Assembly (NCBI GenBank): GCA_005768755.1
Contig: VAFL01000010.1
Coordinates: 76,131-140,130 of the forward strand
Direction of reading: 5' to 3'
Length of the DNA: 64,000 nt
Source: Paracoccus denitrificans
GTDB lineage: Bacteria > Pseudomonadota > Alphaproteobacteria > Rhodobacterales > Rhodobacteraceae
The notes under the pieces were generated by a model. It searched no databases. It was given only the letters and a program-made list of their open reading frames with translations, and had not been told where the DNA came from. Positions 1 through 8,725 of the stretch are shown here, piece after piece. The translations under genes and the position numbers were made by a program. Position 1 is the first letter of the stretch. Each line of letters opens with the position of its first letter.

Positions 1-1
1 A

Positions 2-1231
2 GAAAACATTGCGCTTGGCCTGGATAACCCGCCCGCCCGGCGCGAACTTGCCAGCCGCATCGCGTCGCTTTCAGAAGAATATGGCCTGCCGCTCAACCCC
101 TCGCGGCGGGTCGCGGACCTGTCCGCGGGCGAGCGTCAGCGGGTCGAGATCATCCGCGCCCTGCTGGGCAACCCACGTCTGCTGATCATGGACGAACCAA
201 CCAGCGTCCTGACGCCGCAAGAAGCGGACATTCTGTTTGCGACCTTGCGGAAACTGGCCGCGAACGGAACTTCGATCCTGTATATCAGCCACAAGCTTGA
301 AGAAATCCGCACCAATTGTGACCGCGCCACGATCCTGCGCGCGGGGCGTGTGATCGCCAGCACCGACCCGCGTGAACATTCCGCGCGCGAACTGGCGGCA
401 ATGATGGTGGGTGGCGAGATGCGCGCGATCGACCGTTCAGGCAGGCATCGGGGTGCAGAATTATTGCGCGTCACCGACCTGAACCTGTCCCCGCTGTCGG
501 TTGACGGCACGGCGTTGAAATCGGTTTCACTGCAGGTTTCAGCGGGCGAGGTTCTGGCAATCGGTGGCGTCGCCGGAAACGGTCAGGAGGAGCTTTTGGC
601 AGCGCTTTCGGGCGAAATCGTCAGCCCTGCGGGCACGGTCATTCTGGAAGGCGCGGACCTTTCGCGCATGGGCCCGACACAGCGCCGCCGTGCAGGCCTT
701 CTGGCCGCGCCAGAGGATCGGCTGGGCCATGCCGCCGTGCCGGGCATGTCGCTGACCGACAATGCGCTGCTGACGGCAACCGTGCGGCAGGATCTGGCCC
801 CCGGCGGGATGATCCGGCACAGTTCCGCACGGAATTTCACGCAGAAAGTGATCGCCGAATTCGATGTGCGCACGCCGGGGCCAGACACGGCCGCGCGCGC
901 ACTATCGGGCGGCAACCTGCAAAAATTCGTCATTGGCCGCGAGGTGCTGCAATCGCCGCGCGTTCTTGTCGTGAACCAGCCGACATGGGGTGTCGATGCG
1001 GGTGCTGCGGCCGCCATCCGCCAGGCGCTGCTGGACCTGGCATCAGATGGCGCAGGCGTCATCGTCATCAGCCAGGACCTCGATGAGCTTCTGGAACTCG
1101 GTGACCGTTTCTGCGCACTGAACGAGGGGCGCCTGTCGGCACCCCGCCCGGTCGAAGGGCTCAGCCTTGACGAAATCGGGTTGATGCTTGGCGGGGCCCA
1201 CGGCACGGAGGTCGCCCATGTGGAGGCTTGA
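2..1231 (+). CDS. BMP-type (nucleoside/purine) ABC transporter ATP-binding protein, 5' truncated
   Basis: Cytoplasmic double ATPase of a BMP-family ABC importer. The frame is open from the first base, so the N-terminal part including the first Walker A lies outside the window; 409 residues are visible. The first domain shows signature LSAGERQRVEII and Walker B LLIMDEPTSVL. The second is catalytically degenerate: the Walker A position reads GVAGNGQEEL with no GKS, and the Walker B position reads VVNQPTWGVD, while signature LSGGNLQKFV is kept. This asymmetry is typical of the tandem ATPases of the RbsA/YufO group. Two permeases and a BMP lipoprotein-like binding protein follow in one operon, and the stop overlaps the next start by 14 bp. 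A nucleoside or purine substrate is family knowledge, not shown here. Confidence 0.93.
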   Translation, partial: ENIALGLDNPPARRELASRIASLSEEYGLPLNPSRRVADLSAGERQRVEIIRALLGNPRLLIMDEPTSVLTPQEADILFATLRKLAANGTSILYISHKLEEIRTNCDRATILRAGRVIASTDPREHSARELAAMMVGGEMRAIDRSGRHRGAELLRVTDLNLSPLSVDGTALKSVSLQVSAGEVLAIGGVAGNGQEELLAALSGEIVSPAGTVILEGADLSRMGPTQRRRAGLLAAPEDRLGHAAVPGMSLTDNALLTATVRQDLAPGGMIRHSSARNFTQKVIAEFDVRTPGPDTAARALSGGNLQKFVIGREVLQSPRVLVVNQPTWGVDAGAAAAIRQALLDLASDGAGVIVISQDLDELLELGDRFCALNEGRLSAPRPVEGLSLDEIGLMLGGAHGTEVAHVEA

Positions 1232-2294
1232 ACCGCGCAGCGACGCGGCCCTGATCTGGCAGATCGCAACGCCGATCATGGCGGTGATTGCCACCATGCT
1301 GACCGGTGCGCTGCTATTCGGCCTGATGGGATATGATCCGGTTGCCGCCATACGCACGATCTTCTGGGATCCGCTTTTCGGGGCATCGGCGGGCTACTCG
1401 CGGCCGCAACTGCTGGTGAAGGCCGGCCCGCTTATCCTCATTGCCTGCGGGCTGGCGGTGGGCTTCCGGGCGGGCATCTGGAACATCGGCGCCGAAGGGC
1501 AGTATATCATGGGCGGCATCGCCGGGGCCGCCGTGGCCCTTGCCGCCTATCCCGCGGAAGGTTGGTGGATTTTTCCGTCCATGGTGATCGCAGGCGCAGC
1601 CGGTGGCTGGGCTTGGGGGATGATCCCCGCAGTTCTGCGCAACTGGTTCGGCGCGTCAGAGATCCTCGTATCGCTGATGCTGGTCTATGTCGCCCAGAAG
1701 ATCGCCGCCTGGATGGCGTTCGGCCCGATGCGCAACCCGGAAGGCTTTGGCATGCCCGGATCGCGCAATCTGTCGCAATACCCGTCAGCCGCAAATCCTG
1801 AAATGTTCCCCGGCACCGGCATCCATTGGGGCGTGATCGCAGCGGGCTTTGCCGTCTTCGGCGTGTGGGTGCTGATGTCGCGCCATATCCGGGGCCTGCA
1901 GATCCGCGCCGCCGGAGAGGCCCCGCGCGCCGCCCGCTTCGCTGGTGTAAAGCCGTCCGCCCTGGTCGCCTTCTGCCTTGGCCTGTCAGGCGCATTGGCA
2001 GGCATGGCAGGCTTGTTCGAGGTTGCCGGTCCCGCCGGCCAGATCACCGACAGCTTCGGGTCGGGCTATGGCTTCACCGCGATCATCGTGGCCTTCCTGG
2101 GCCGCTTGCACCCGGTCGGCATCGTGCTGGCAGGCCTGCTGATGGCGCTGACCTATATCGGCGGTGACATCGCACAACTGATGCTGCAAATGCCTGCCGC
2201 GACCGTACAGGTCTTTCAGGGAATGCTGTTGTTCTACCTTCTGGGTTTTGATGTGCTGACCCGCTACCGAATACGGCGGAGGGCCGCAGCATGA
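1218..2294 (+). CDS. BMP-type ABC transporter permease 1 (YufP-like)
   Basis: Inner-membrane permease of the BMP-type importer, 358 aa, with many hydrophobic segments and the conserved stretch GFRAGIWNIGAEGQY near residues 80-95 that marks the BPD_transp_2 family. The start chosen (MWRLEP) lies inside the end of the ATPase gene; the upstream in-frame codon would lengthen the overlap without adding family sequence. It overlaps the second permease by the ATGA arrangement. It probably forms the heterodimeric channel with the next gene product. Confidence 0.92.
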   Translation: MWRLEPRSDAALIWQIATPIMAVIATMLTGALLFGLMGYDPVAAIRTIFWDPLFGASAGYSRPQLLVKAGPLILIACGLAVGFRAGIWNIGAEGQYIMGGIAGAAVALAAYPAEGWWIFPSMVIAGAAGGWAWGMIPAVLRNWFGASEILVSLMLVYVAQKIAAWMAFGPMRNPEGFGMPGSRNLSQYPSAANPEMFPGTGIHWGVIAAGFAVFGVWVLMSRHIRGLQIRAAGEAPRAARFAGVKPSALVAFCLGLSGALAGMAGLFEVAGPAGQITDSFGSGYGFTAIIVAFLGRLHPVGIVLAGLLMALTYIGGDIAQLMLQMPAATVQVFQGMLLFYLLGFDVLTRYRIRRRAAA

Positions 2295-3157
2295 TCTCAA
2301 CACTCATTCTGATGCTGCTTTCTGCCGCAACGCCGATCCTGTTTGCAGCACTGGGCGAATTGATCGCCGAACGCGCAGGTGTCCTCAATCTGGGCGTCGA
2401 GGGGATGATGATCGCAGGCGCCCTTGCAGGCTTTGCGGCCGCGCATGCCACTGGCAGCCCTGCAGTGGGCTTTGCCGTCGCTGCCGTTGCCGGGGCCGGA
2501 TTGTCGATGATTTTCGGGCTGTTGACGCAGTTCCTGCTGACAAACCAGGTCGCCACCGGGCTTGCTCTGACGCTGTTCGGCCTTGGGCTGACCGCGCTTT
2601 TCGGCAAGCCCTACGAAGGGGTCAAGGCGCCGTCCATGGGCCAGGGCATGCTGGGTCTCAACTGGGTGATCTGGCTGGGGCTTTTGATGGTCGTGCTGCT
2701 GTGGTGGTTTCTGAACAGAAGCCGCGCCGGGCTGATCCTGCGCGGCGTCGGTGAAAATCACCACGCGGCACATGCGCTTGGCCACAAGGTCCGCGCCTAT
2801 CGGCTGGCCGCCATTGCGTTTGGTGGGGCGATGGCCGGTGTCGGTGGCGCCTATATTTCCATCGCAACAGTCCTTCAGTGGACCGAAGGCATGACAGCCG
2901 GCGCGGGCTGGATCTCGCTTGCGCTTGTCGTTTTCTCTGGTTGGCGTGCCTTTGGTGTGCTGGCTGGTGCCTGGCTGTTCGGCGGTGTTGCCGTGCTGCA
3001 ATTGCGCCTTCAGGCCGCTGGCGTCAACGTGCCGGTCCAGCTTCTGGCTATGGCACCTTATCTGGTGACAATCCTTGCGCTTGTCCTCATTTCGGCCCGC
3101 AGACGTGGCAGCGCGGCCCCCGGATCTCTCGGGCAGATATTCCACGCAACAAGCTGA
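2291..3157 (+). CDS. BMP-type ABC transporter permease 2 (YufQ-like)
   Basis: Second inner-membrane permease, 288 aa. It begins with a hydrophobic segment followed by LFAALGELIAERAGVLNLG, the family hallmark near residues 15-35, and continues with alternating transmembrane helices to the C-terminus. The start overlaps the stop of permease 1 (ATGA). Twenty bases separate it from the binding-protein gene, so all four genes are likely one transcript. Confidence 0.92.
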   Translation: MISTLILMLLSAATPILFAALGELIAERAGVLNLGVEGMMIAGALAGFAAAHATGSPAVGFAVAAVAGAGLSMIFGLLTQFLLTNQVATGLALTLFGLGLTALFGKPYEGVKAPSMGQGMLGLNWVIWLGLLMVVLLWWFLNRSRAGLILRGVGENHHAAHALGHKVRAYRLAAIAFGGAMAGVGGAYISIATVLQWTEGMTAGAGWISLALVVFSGWRAFGVLAGAWLFGGVAVLQLRLQAAGVNVPVQLLAMAPYLVTILALVLISARRRGSAAPGSLGQIFHATS

Positions 3158-3177
3158 CATAACAGGGAGACATATCC

Positions 3178-4257
3178 ATGCAGCGCAGAACATTCCTTAT
3201 CACATCGGCGGCGATTTCGGCGCTGAGCGCGCTGCCCGCGCTTGCGCAGGACGGCGAAAAGCTGAAGGTTGGTTTCATCTATGTCGGACCGGTCGGCGAT
3301 GGGGGCTGGACCTATCAGCACGATCAGGGCCGTCAGGCGATCGAGGCAGAATTCGGCGACAGGATCGAGACCACCTTCATCGAAAGCGTGCCGGAAGGCG
3401 CGGATGCCGAACGCGCCATCACCCAGCTTGCTTTGGCCGGGAACAAGCTGATCTTCACGACCAGCTTCGGCTTCATGGACGCGACGATCAACGTCGCCCA
3501 GAAGTTCCCTGATATCAAGTTCGAGCACGCGACCGGGTATAAGCGTGCCGATAACGTGGCCACCTATGACGCCCGTTTTTATGAAGGCCGCGCGGTCATC
3601 GGCACCATCGCAGGCCGCATGACGGAATCGAACAAGATCGGCTATATCGGATCTTTCCCGATCCCCGAGGTCATTCAGGGCATCAATTCGTCCTATATTC
3701 ACGCCAAGAAAGTGAACCCGGATGTCGAGATGAAGGTCGTCTGGGCCTACAGCTGGTTCGACCCCGCGAAAGAAGCAGACGCCGCAGCCGCCCTGATTGC
3801 CGAGGGCGTCGATGTGATCCTGCAGCACACGGATTCGACAGCGCCACTCGCCAAGGCGCAGGAAGCCGGCGCCATCGGTTTTGGTCAGGCATCCGACATG
3901 GCGGCCTTCAAGCCAAGCCCGCGCGTGTCAGCGATCATCGACAACTGGGCGCCCTATTATATCGAGCGCGTCAACGCTGTGCTGGACGGCACCTGGGAAT
4001 CGAAGGCGACCTGGGCAGGCATCGGGGACGGCGAGGTCGAAATCGGCGAGATCACCGAAGCTGTCCCGCCGGAGGTGAAAGAAGAGGCCGAGGCGCTGAA
4101 GGAACAGATTGCCTCTGGCGCGTATCATCCGTTCACGGGGCCGCTTAACAAAGCCGACGGCAGCGAATGGCTGGCCGAAGGACAGACTGCAACAGACGAA
4201 GAGTTGTCGCAGATGAACTTCTATGTCGAAGGGATCAACGCCGAAATACCGAAGTAG
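3178..4257 (+). CDS. BMP family ABC transporter substrate-binding protein
   Basis: Periplasmic binding protein of 359 aa with a signal peptide of about 23 residues (RR near the N-terminus, hydrophobic core, cleavage near PALAQ/D). The mature start LKVGFIYVGPVGDGGWTY and the later GSFPIPEVIQGINS are typical of the Bmp/Med (PF02608) family, whose characterised members bind nucleosides or purines. Here the gene comes last after ATPase and permeases, with a ribosome site (GGGAGA) before the ATG. A strong terminator follows. Ligand identity cannot be read from the sequence. Confidence 0.92.
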   Translation: MQRRTFLITSAAISALSALPALAQDGEKLKVGFIYVGPVGDGGWTYQHDQGRQAIEAEFGDRIETTFIESVPEGADAERAITQLALAGNKLIFTTSFGFMDATINVAQKFPDIKFEHATGYKRADNVATYDARFYEGRAVIGTIAGRMTESNKIGYIGSFPIPEVIQGINSSYIHAKKVNPDVEMKVVWAYSWFDPAKEADAAAALIAEGVDVILQHTDSTAPLAKAQEAGAIGFGQASDMAAFKPSPRVSAIIDNWAPYYIERVNAVLDGTWESKATWAGIGDGEVEIGEITEAVPPEVKEEAEALKEQIASGAYHPFTGPLNKADGSEWLAEGQTATDEELSQMNFYVEGINAEIPK

Positions 4258-4278
4258 ATTTCGCGGAACTTTCAGCAG

Positions 4279-4306
4279 ACCGGGGCCCTTGTGGTCCCGG
4301 TTTTTG
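4279..4306 (+). terminator. Rho-independent terminator of the BMP transporter operon
   Basis: A 9-bp stem (ACCGGGGCC with GGTCCCGGT, one G-U pair) closes a CTTGT loop and is followed at once by a T run. It lies 21 bp after the binding-protein stop. Confidence 0.88.
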
Positions 4307-4359
4307 CTTGGAACCGCGTCCATTCCCGGACCGGCAGGCAGGAATAGTGCCGGTCAATT

Positions 4360-4608
4360 TCAGGGATTGCGTTGCTTGTCGGCCCGCTTTTCCCCTGCAC
4401 GAAGCGTCAAGTATATCACGATCAGGACAGCGCCGATCACGGGGACCAGAAGTTCGACTGTATCCCTGATCGCCCCGATGAACTCCTCTGGCTCGCTTCC
4501 ACCGCTCCACGCACCGGACCGGATTTGCGCGACTGAAAAATACCCGACCCCAATCACGATCAGCTCGAAAATGATCAGCAGGATCAATATGCGGGTTGAA
4601 CCTCTCAT
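4360..4608 (-). CDS. Small two-helix membrane protein
   Basis: Predicted 82-aa inner-membrane protein with two hydrophobic segments, about residues 5-24 (ILILLIIFELIVIGVGYFS) and 48-67 (LLVPVIGAVLIVIYLTL), and a charged, lysine/arginine-rich end. The ATG is preceded at good spacing by GGAGA, which supports this start over upstream in-frame codons. It runs convergent to the BMP operon and downstream of betI on the same strand, 61 bp away. I do not recognise the family; a function cannot be assigned. Confidence 0.7.
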   Translation of the reverse strand: MRGSTRILILLIIFELIVIGVGYFSVAQIRSGAWSGGSEPEEFIGAIRDTVELLVPVIGAVLIVIYLTLRAGEKRADKQRNP

Positions 4609-4669
4609 AAACTCGTCTCCAAAAAATAAAAACACGGGCGGCTGACACTGTCGCCGGTTGATTACGGGT

Positions 4670-5245
4670 TCAGCAGGGCGTTCCAAGCGACAGAAGCAGA
4701 TATTCCCGTGGCAGCGACAGCAAGTCCGGGGCGGGATCGCGTTCGAGCGCCTGGCGAAGATAAACGCCATCAATCAGCGCGCACAGCGTGGCGGCGACGT
4801 GTTCTGCCCGCACACCGATCAGCGGGCGTAACCCTGACAGCAGGTTCGTACGAAGGCGGCGGTGGTAAACACACAACAAACGCGCCGCATCGTCGTCCTG
4901 CTGGGCAAGGACATAGAAGTTAAGCCAGGCCGCGATCGTGTCGGCATCGAAATGCTCGGGGCCGAGACTCGCATCCAGAACTGCAAGAAGGCGGCCCTGC
5001 AGATCGTCCTGCCGTGCCAAGGCATCGCGCACGGCGACGCCGTAGCGTCGCAGGATCTCACGCATCGTGGACAGGAAAATCTGGTCTTTCGATCCGAAAT
5101 AGTGATGCGCGAGCGCGGTGGACATGCCCGCCTCTCGGGCGATGTCCGCCACCGTCACATCAAGCGTACCTGATCGCGCAATCGTATGGATTGCGGCGTT
5201 GATCAATTCCGTCTTTCTGCTATTCTGCCGGGCACGACTTCGCAT
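4670..5245 (-). CDS. betI: TetR-family regulator, BetI-like
   Basis: Predicted choline-responsive repressor, 191 aa. The TetR helix-turn-helix lies at about residues 8-55 (LINAAIHTIARSG, then VADIAREAGMSTALAHHYFG), the SxALxHHYF form being typical of BetI. The start MRSRARQ has AGGTG upstream. A longer reading from 5302 would begin inside the palindromic operator and adds nothing conserved. It is divergent from choXWV, the expected arrangement for a regulator of choline import. Unlike many relatives it has no betA, betB or betC beside it in this window. Confidence 0.88.
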   Translation of the reverse strand: MRSRARQNSRKTELINAAIHTIARSGTLDVTVADIAREAGMSTALAHHYFGSKDQIFLSTMREILRRYGVAVRDALARQDDLQGRLLAVLDASLGPEHFDADTIAAWLNFYVLAQQDDDAARLLCVYHRRLRTNLLSGLRPLIGVRAEHVAATLCALIDGVYLRQALERDPAPDLLSLPREYLLLSLGTPC

Positions 5246-5286
5246 CCGCGCACCTCGCGGTCGGTTTTGTGTAGGAATAGCCCTGT

Positions 5287-5306
5287 TTGATTGACTGGTC
5301 AATCAA
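5287..5306. promoter_or_regulatory. BetI-like operator between betI and choX
   Basis: Perfect 20-bp inverted repeat TTGATTGACTGGTCAATCAA (9-bp arms, TG centre) in the divergent betI/choX gap, 18 bp before the choX ATG. It resembles the known BetI target, a palindrome built on TTGATTG/CAATCAA. Direct binding is inference. Confidence 0.8.
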
Positions 5307-5324
5307 TATTTTCAAGGAGACGAG

Positions 5325-6257
5325 ATGACCCGTATCGCAACACTGCTGCTCGGCGCAGCCTTTGCCCTTCCCGCCGCCGCGCAGGAAGCCGAAAGCTGCA
5401 AGGAAGTCGTCTTTTCCGACGTGGGCTGGACCGACATTACGGCGACAACAGCCGTTGCCACCACGATCCTTGATGCGCTTGGATACGAAACAGACATCAA
5501 GGTGCTTTCGCTGCCGGTGACGTTCACGGCCATGTCGACGGGCGATATCGACGTTTTCCTTGGATTGTGGATGCCCTCGATGGAGGCCGACATCGCCCCC
5601 TACCGTGACGCAGGGACCATCGACATCCTGCGCACCAATCTGACCGGCGCGAAATACACGCTGGCCACCAACAAAGCCGGCGCCGAACTGGGCATTGCCG
5701 ATTTCGCCGACATTGCCGCCCATCAGGATGAGCTTGATGGCAAGATCTACGGGATCGAGCCGGGCAACGACGGCAACCGCCTGCTGATCGACATGGTCGC
5801 ACAGGACAAGTTCGGACTTGGCACGTTCGAGATTGTGGAATCTTCGGAACAGGGGATGCTTGGTCAGGTCGCCCGCGAAACGCGCGGTGACAATCCGATC
5901 ATCTTCCTTGGCTGGGAACCCCATCCGATGAACAGCAATTTCGAAATGACCTACCTGACCGGGGGAGATGAGATTTTCGGCCCGAATCTGGGTGGCGCGG
6001 AAGTTCAGACCACGACACGAACCGGATATGCAGCCGAATGCGCGAATGTCGGGAAATTCCTGCAGAACCTGGAATTCACGCTGGCGATGGAAAACGAGAT
6101 CATGGGCGCGATCCTGAATGACCGCACCGATCCGGCCGTGGCTGCCAAAGACTGGCTGACCGCCAACCCCGACGCCGCGACCGTCTGGCTGGACGGCGTT
6201 ACCGCGCAGGACGGCCGCGATGCGGTCGAGGTACTGACAGCCGCGCTGGAAGGCTGA
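5325..6257 (+). CDS. choX: Choline ABC transporter periplasmic binding protein ChoX
   Basis: Periplasmic high-affinity choline receptor, 310 aa, with a cleavable signal peptide ending AAAQ/E near residue 20. The aromatic cage of ChoX/OpuAC proteins is visible: W in VGWTD (about 34), W in GLWMPSM (about 84), Y in AKYTLATN (about 112) and W in LGWEPHPM (about 198), matching the four aromatic ligands known for Sinorhizobium ChoX, together with the aspartate after the first W. A good ribosome site AAGGAGA precedes the ATG. It is first in the choXWV operon and just downstream of the BetI-like palindrome. Confidence 0.95.
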   Translation: MTRIATLLLGAAFALPAAAQEAESCKEVVFSDVGWTDITATTAVATTILDALGYETDIKVLSLPVTFTAMSTGDIDVFLGLWMPSMEADIAPYRDAGTIDILRTNLTGAKYTLATNKAGAELGIADFADIAAHQDELDGKIYGIEPGNDGNRLLIDMVAQDKFGLGTFEIVESSEQGMLGQVARETRGDNPIIFLGWEPHPMNSNFEMTYLTGGDEIFGPNLGGAEVQTTTRTGYAAECANVGKFLQNLEFTLAMENEIMGAILNDRTDPAVAAKDWLTANPDAATVWLDGVTAQDGRDAVEVLTAALEG

Positions 6258-6264
6258 ACCGGCG

Positions 6265-7113
6265 TTGGAATATCTGTTGAATCTGGTCACTGCCACGAAG
6301 ATACCGGTCGGCCGCGAGGCCGGCCGCGTCTTCGACTGGCTGATCACCCATGCCAGCGGCTTTTTCGACGCAGCCGCCAACACGATGGAATCGTTGATCG
6401 ATGCGATTCTGTGGTTGGCCCTGATGCCAAGCCCGCTGGTGATGATCCTGATTTTTGGCGGGATAGCGTTTCTGCTGCAGCGCAGCTGGCTGACGACAGC
6501 CGGCGTCTTGGCCGGTTTCCTGTTCATCCTTAATCAGGGCTACTGGGAAGAAACCATGCAGTCGCTGACACTGGTGCTGACCGCTTGCACGTTCTGCATG
6601 GCCATCGGTGTGCCGATCGGCATCGCTCTTGGACACCGGCCCCGGCTTTACGAATGGGTGCGTCCCTTGCTTGATCTGATGCAGACCCTGCCAACCTATG
6701 TCTACCTGATCCCGGTCATCGTCTTTTTTGGTGTCGGCATGGTTGCAGGTCTGATCGCGACGGTGGTTTTCGTACTGCCCGCCCCGATCCGACTGACCCA
6801 GCTTGGCATTGCCTCTGCGCCGCGCAGTCTGACCGAGGCGGCGACAGCGTTTGGCGCGACCCCCCGGCAGCTTCTGTGGAAGGTCGAGCTTCCAAGCGCC
6901 CTGCCCCAGATCATGACCGGACTGAACCAAACCATCATGCTGTCACTGTCGATGGTGGTCATCGCGGGCCTGGTCGGTGCCGACGGGCTGGGCGTGCCGG
7001 TCGTTCAGGCATTGAACCGCGTCGATGCCGCACTGGGCTTCGAATCCGGTCTGGTCGTTGTGGTCGTCGCGGTGATGTTGGACCGGGTCCTGCGTGTAAG
7101 AGGCAAATCATGA
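6265..7113 (+). CDS. choW: Choline ABC transporter permease ChoW
   Basis: Inner-membrane permease of 282 aa in the proline/glycine-betaine (ProW) family. It has six or so hydrophobic segments and the EAA-type loop LTEAATAFGATPRQLLWKVE at about residues 190-210, which docks on ChoV. The start is a TTG 7 bp after choX; the resulting N-terminus (MEYLL..KIPVG) fits the family and there is no ATG nearby that does. The stop overlaps the choV start by ATGA. Confidence 0.92.
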   Translation: MEYLLNLVTATKIPVGREAGRVFDWLITHASGFFDAAANTMESLIDAILWLALMPSPLVMILIFGGIAFLLQRSWLTTAGVLAGFLFILNQGYWEETMQSLTLVLTACTFCMAIGVPIGIALGHRPRLYEWVRPLLDLMQTLPTYVYLIPVIVFFGVGMVAGLIATVVFVLPAPIRLTQLGIASAPRSLTEAATAFGATPRQLLWKVELPSALPQIMTGLNQTIMLSLSMVVIAGLVGADGLGVPVVQALNRVDAALGFESGLVVVVVAVMLDRVLRVRGKS

Positions 7114-8105
7114 ACGCCATTGAGTTCGACCATTGTTCGATCATCTTCGGCAAGCGCCCAGGCACCGCCCTGCAACTGGCCGATCAGGGGATGGATCGTG
7201 CAGATATCCAGGCGCGGACCGGCAATGTTCTTGGCGTGCATGACGCGTCGCTGCATGTGTCCGAGGGTGAGATCGTGGTGCTGATGGGGCTGTCCGGATC
7301 GGGCAAATCCACCCTGCTTCGCGCCGTGAATGGGCTGAACCCCGTGCTTCGCGGCGATGTGCGGGTGCGCATGGGCGAAAAGATGGTTTCCGTTCCCAAT
7401 GCGGATCGCGATCAGTTGCGCGCGCTTCGCCTGAACCACGTTTCCATGGTGTTTCAGCAATTCGGGCTGCTTCCGTGGCGCAGCGTCGCCGAGAATATCG
7501 GGCTTGGGCTGGAACTGGCGGGCGTGGACGCATCCAGTCGGCAGGCGCGCGTCGGCGAACAGATTGCGACCGTCGGGCTGGAGACCTGGGCCGATCGCCC
7601 GGTCGGAGAGCTGTCTGGCGGCATGCAGCAGCGCGTGGGTCTTGCCCGCGCATTTGCAACGGGCGCCCCGATCCTGCTGATGGACGAGCCGTTCAGTGCG
7701 CTGGATCCCCTGATCCGCACGCGCCTGCAGGATGAACTGCTGGCGCTGCAGCAGAGCGCGCGGCGCACGATACTGTTTGTCAGCCACGATCTGGACGAGG
7801 CCTTCAAGCTGGGGAACCGGATCGCACTGATGGACGGCGGGCGCATCGTCCAGACCGGCACCGTGCGCGAAATTCTGGCCAATCCCGCCAATGCCTATGT
7901 CGCCAGCTTCGTCGCCCACCTGAACCCGCTGGAGGTGCTGACGGCTTCGGACCTGGCATCACCGGGCCGCGCCGATGGCCAGCCCCTGCCTGGCGATCTG
8001 CCGCTGAAGCAGGTGCTGGGCGCGCTTTGCGGGGCCGAGGCCCGGCCGGTTACAGGGGGTGGAATCGTCACCCGCGATCAGGTGCTGCGCCGGCTGTCCG
8101 CCTGA
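7110..8105 (+). CDS. choV: Choline ABC transporter ATP-binding protein ChoV
   Basis: ATPase subunit of 331 aa that powers choline import. Walker A GLSGSGKST is at about residue 60, the Q-loop MVFQQFGLLPW follows, the signature LSGGMQQRV is near 168 and Walker B ILLMDEPFSALDP near 189. The C-terminal extension after residue 270 is shorter than the paired CBS domains of ProV/OpuAA and shows no obvious CBS repeat, as in ChoV proteins. Last gene of the operon. Confidence 0.94.
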   Translation: MNAIEFDHCSIIFGKRPGTALQLADQGMDRADIQARTGNVLGVHDASLHVSEGEIVVLMGLSGSGKSTLLRAVNGLNPVLRGDVRVRMGEKMVSVPNADRDQLRALRLNHVSMVFQQFGLLPWRSVAENIGLGLELAGVDASSRQARVGEQIATVGLETWADRPVGELSGGMQQRVGLARAFATGAPILLMDEPFSALDPLIRTRLQDELLALQQSARRTILFVSHDLDEAFKLGNRIALMDGGRIVQTGTVREILANPANAYVASFVAHLNPLEVLTASDLASPGRADGQPLPGDLPLKQVLGALCGAEARPVTGGGIVTRDQVLRRLSA

Positions 8106-8140
8106 CCCCTGTTGCGGATGGGCAACGTGCCATTTTTTCG

Positions 8141-8171
8141 CAAGCCCGCCCCTTGATTGGGGGCGGGCTTG
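8141..8171. repeat. Strong GC-rich inverted repeat after choV
   Basis: A perfect 12-bp stem CAAGCCCGCCCC / GGGGCGGGCTTG with a short TTGATT-containing loop, 36 bp after the choV stop. There is no T run on its 3' side in either direction (the TTTTTT lies before it on the plus strand), so it may be a transcript-end stabilising hairpin rather than a classical terminator. Confidence 0.6.
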
Positions 8172-8221
8172 CGCTAGCATTCCGCCATCAAAGAGCCTCG
8201 GGCCGCAGAAGGAGGGCACGA

Positions 8222-8293
8222 ATGATCGACGTCAAGCATGCCCATACCGCTGCCGCCAAATCGCACGATTGGTGCCTCGGCCGACGCGCCTAA
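8222..8293 (+). CDS. Possible 23-aa leader or small peptide
   Basis: A 23-codon ORF (begins MIDVKHAH, ends WCLGRRA) with a very good ribosome site, AAGGAGG, six bases before the ATG. It lies alone between the choV hairpin and the next small gene. It could be a leader peptide for that gene, a stand-alone small protein, or chance; only the strong Shine-Dalgarno sequence supports it. Confidence 0.35.
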   Translation: MIDVKHAHTAAAKSHDWCLGRRA

Positions 8294-8393
8294 GCACATT
8301 TCGGCTTCCCGGCACTCCTGCGTGCCGCCTTCCTGAACAGATTTTGTAACGGCCCGACCCGCCAAAAGGCGTCGCGCCGTCAGAGGTTCCGCG

Positions 8394-8633
8394 ATGAATA
8401 TCAATACAAGGCCGGGACGGATCGTCCCGCAAGACCATGTTGAATGGCTGATAAGCCGCTATGGCTTCAGGCACATCCTTCTGGCCGTCCTGACGCATTC
8501 CTTGCGCCGGAACCGGCTGCGACTGCGCCGGTCACCGCAACCAAGGGGGAAACCACCCCGATCAGACTATCTGCGGCGCGACATCGGGCTGCCGCCAGAG
8601 CCCGCAGCGCGAAACTATTGGGAGTTGCGCTGA
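8394..8633 (+). CDS. Small basic protein, DUF1127-like end
   Basis: A 79-aa ORF rich in arginine. The C-terminus SDYLRRDIGLPPEPAARNYW resembles the LxRDIGL tail common to small alphaproteobacterial DUF1127-type proteins, which is the main reason to accept it. The ribosome site is weak (GAGGTTCCGCG before the ATG). No function can be given with confidence; DUF1127 proteins elsewhere are linked to RNA turnover and phosphate or carbon regulation, but this match is only partial. Confidence 0.5.
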   Translation: MNINTRPGRIVPQDHVEWLISRYGFRHILLAVLTHSLRRNRLRLRRSPQPRGKPPRSDYLRRDIGLPPEPAARNYWELR

Positions 8634-8725
8634 CGGGCGCGGACGTCTCGGCAGGTAAGGTGGCTGATGCCTGCCGATGATGATCCGCCGCGCGACACGC
8701 GGCATTCATGTCCGGCATTCACGCC

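Noticed and set aside
5220..6527. Long open frame on the minus strand opposite choX and choW
   Set aside because: It mirrors the GC-rich codon pattern of choX, has no ribosome site or family motif, and choX has an intact signal peptide and binding residues.
8141..8171. Calling the hairpin after choV a classical terminator
   Set aside because: No T run follows the stem in either direction, so it was kept only as an inverted repeat.
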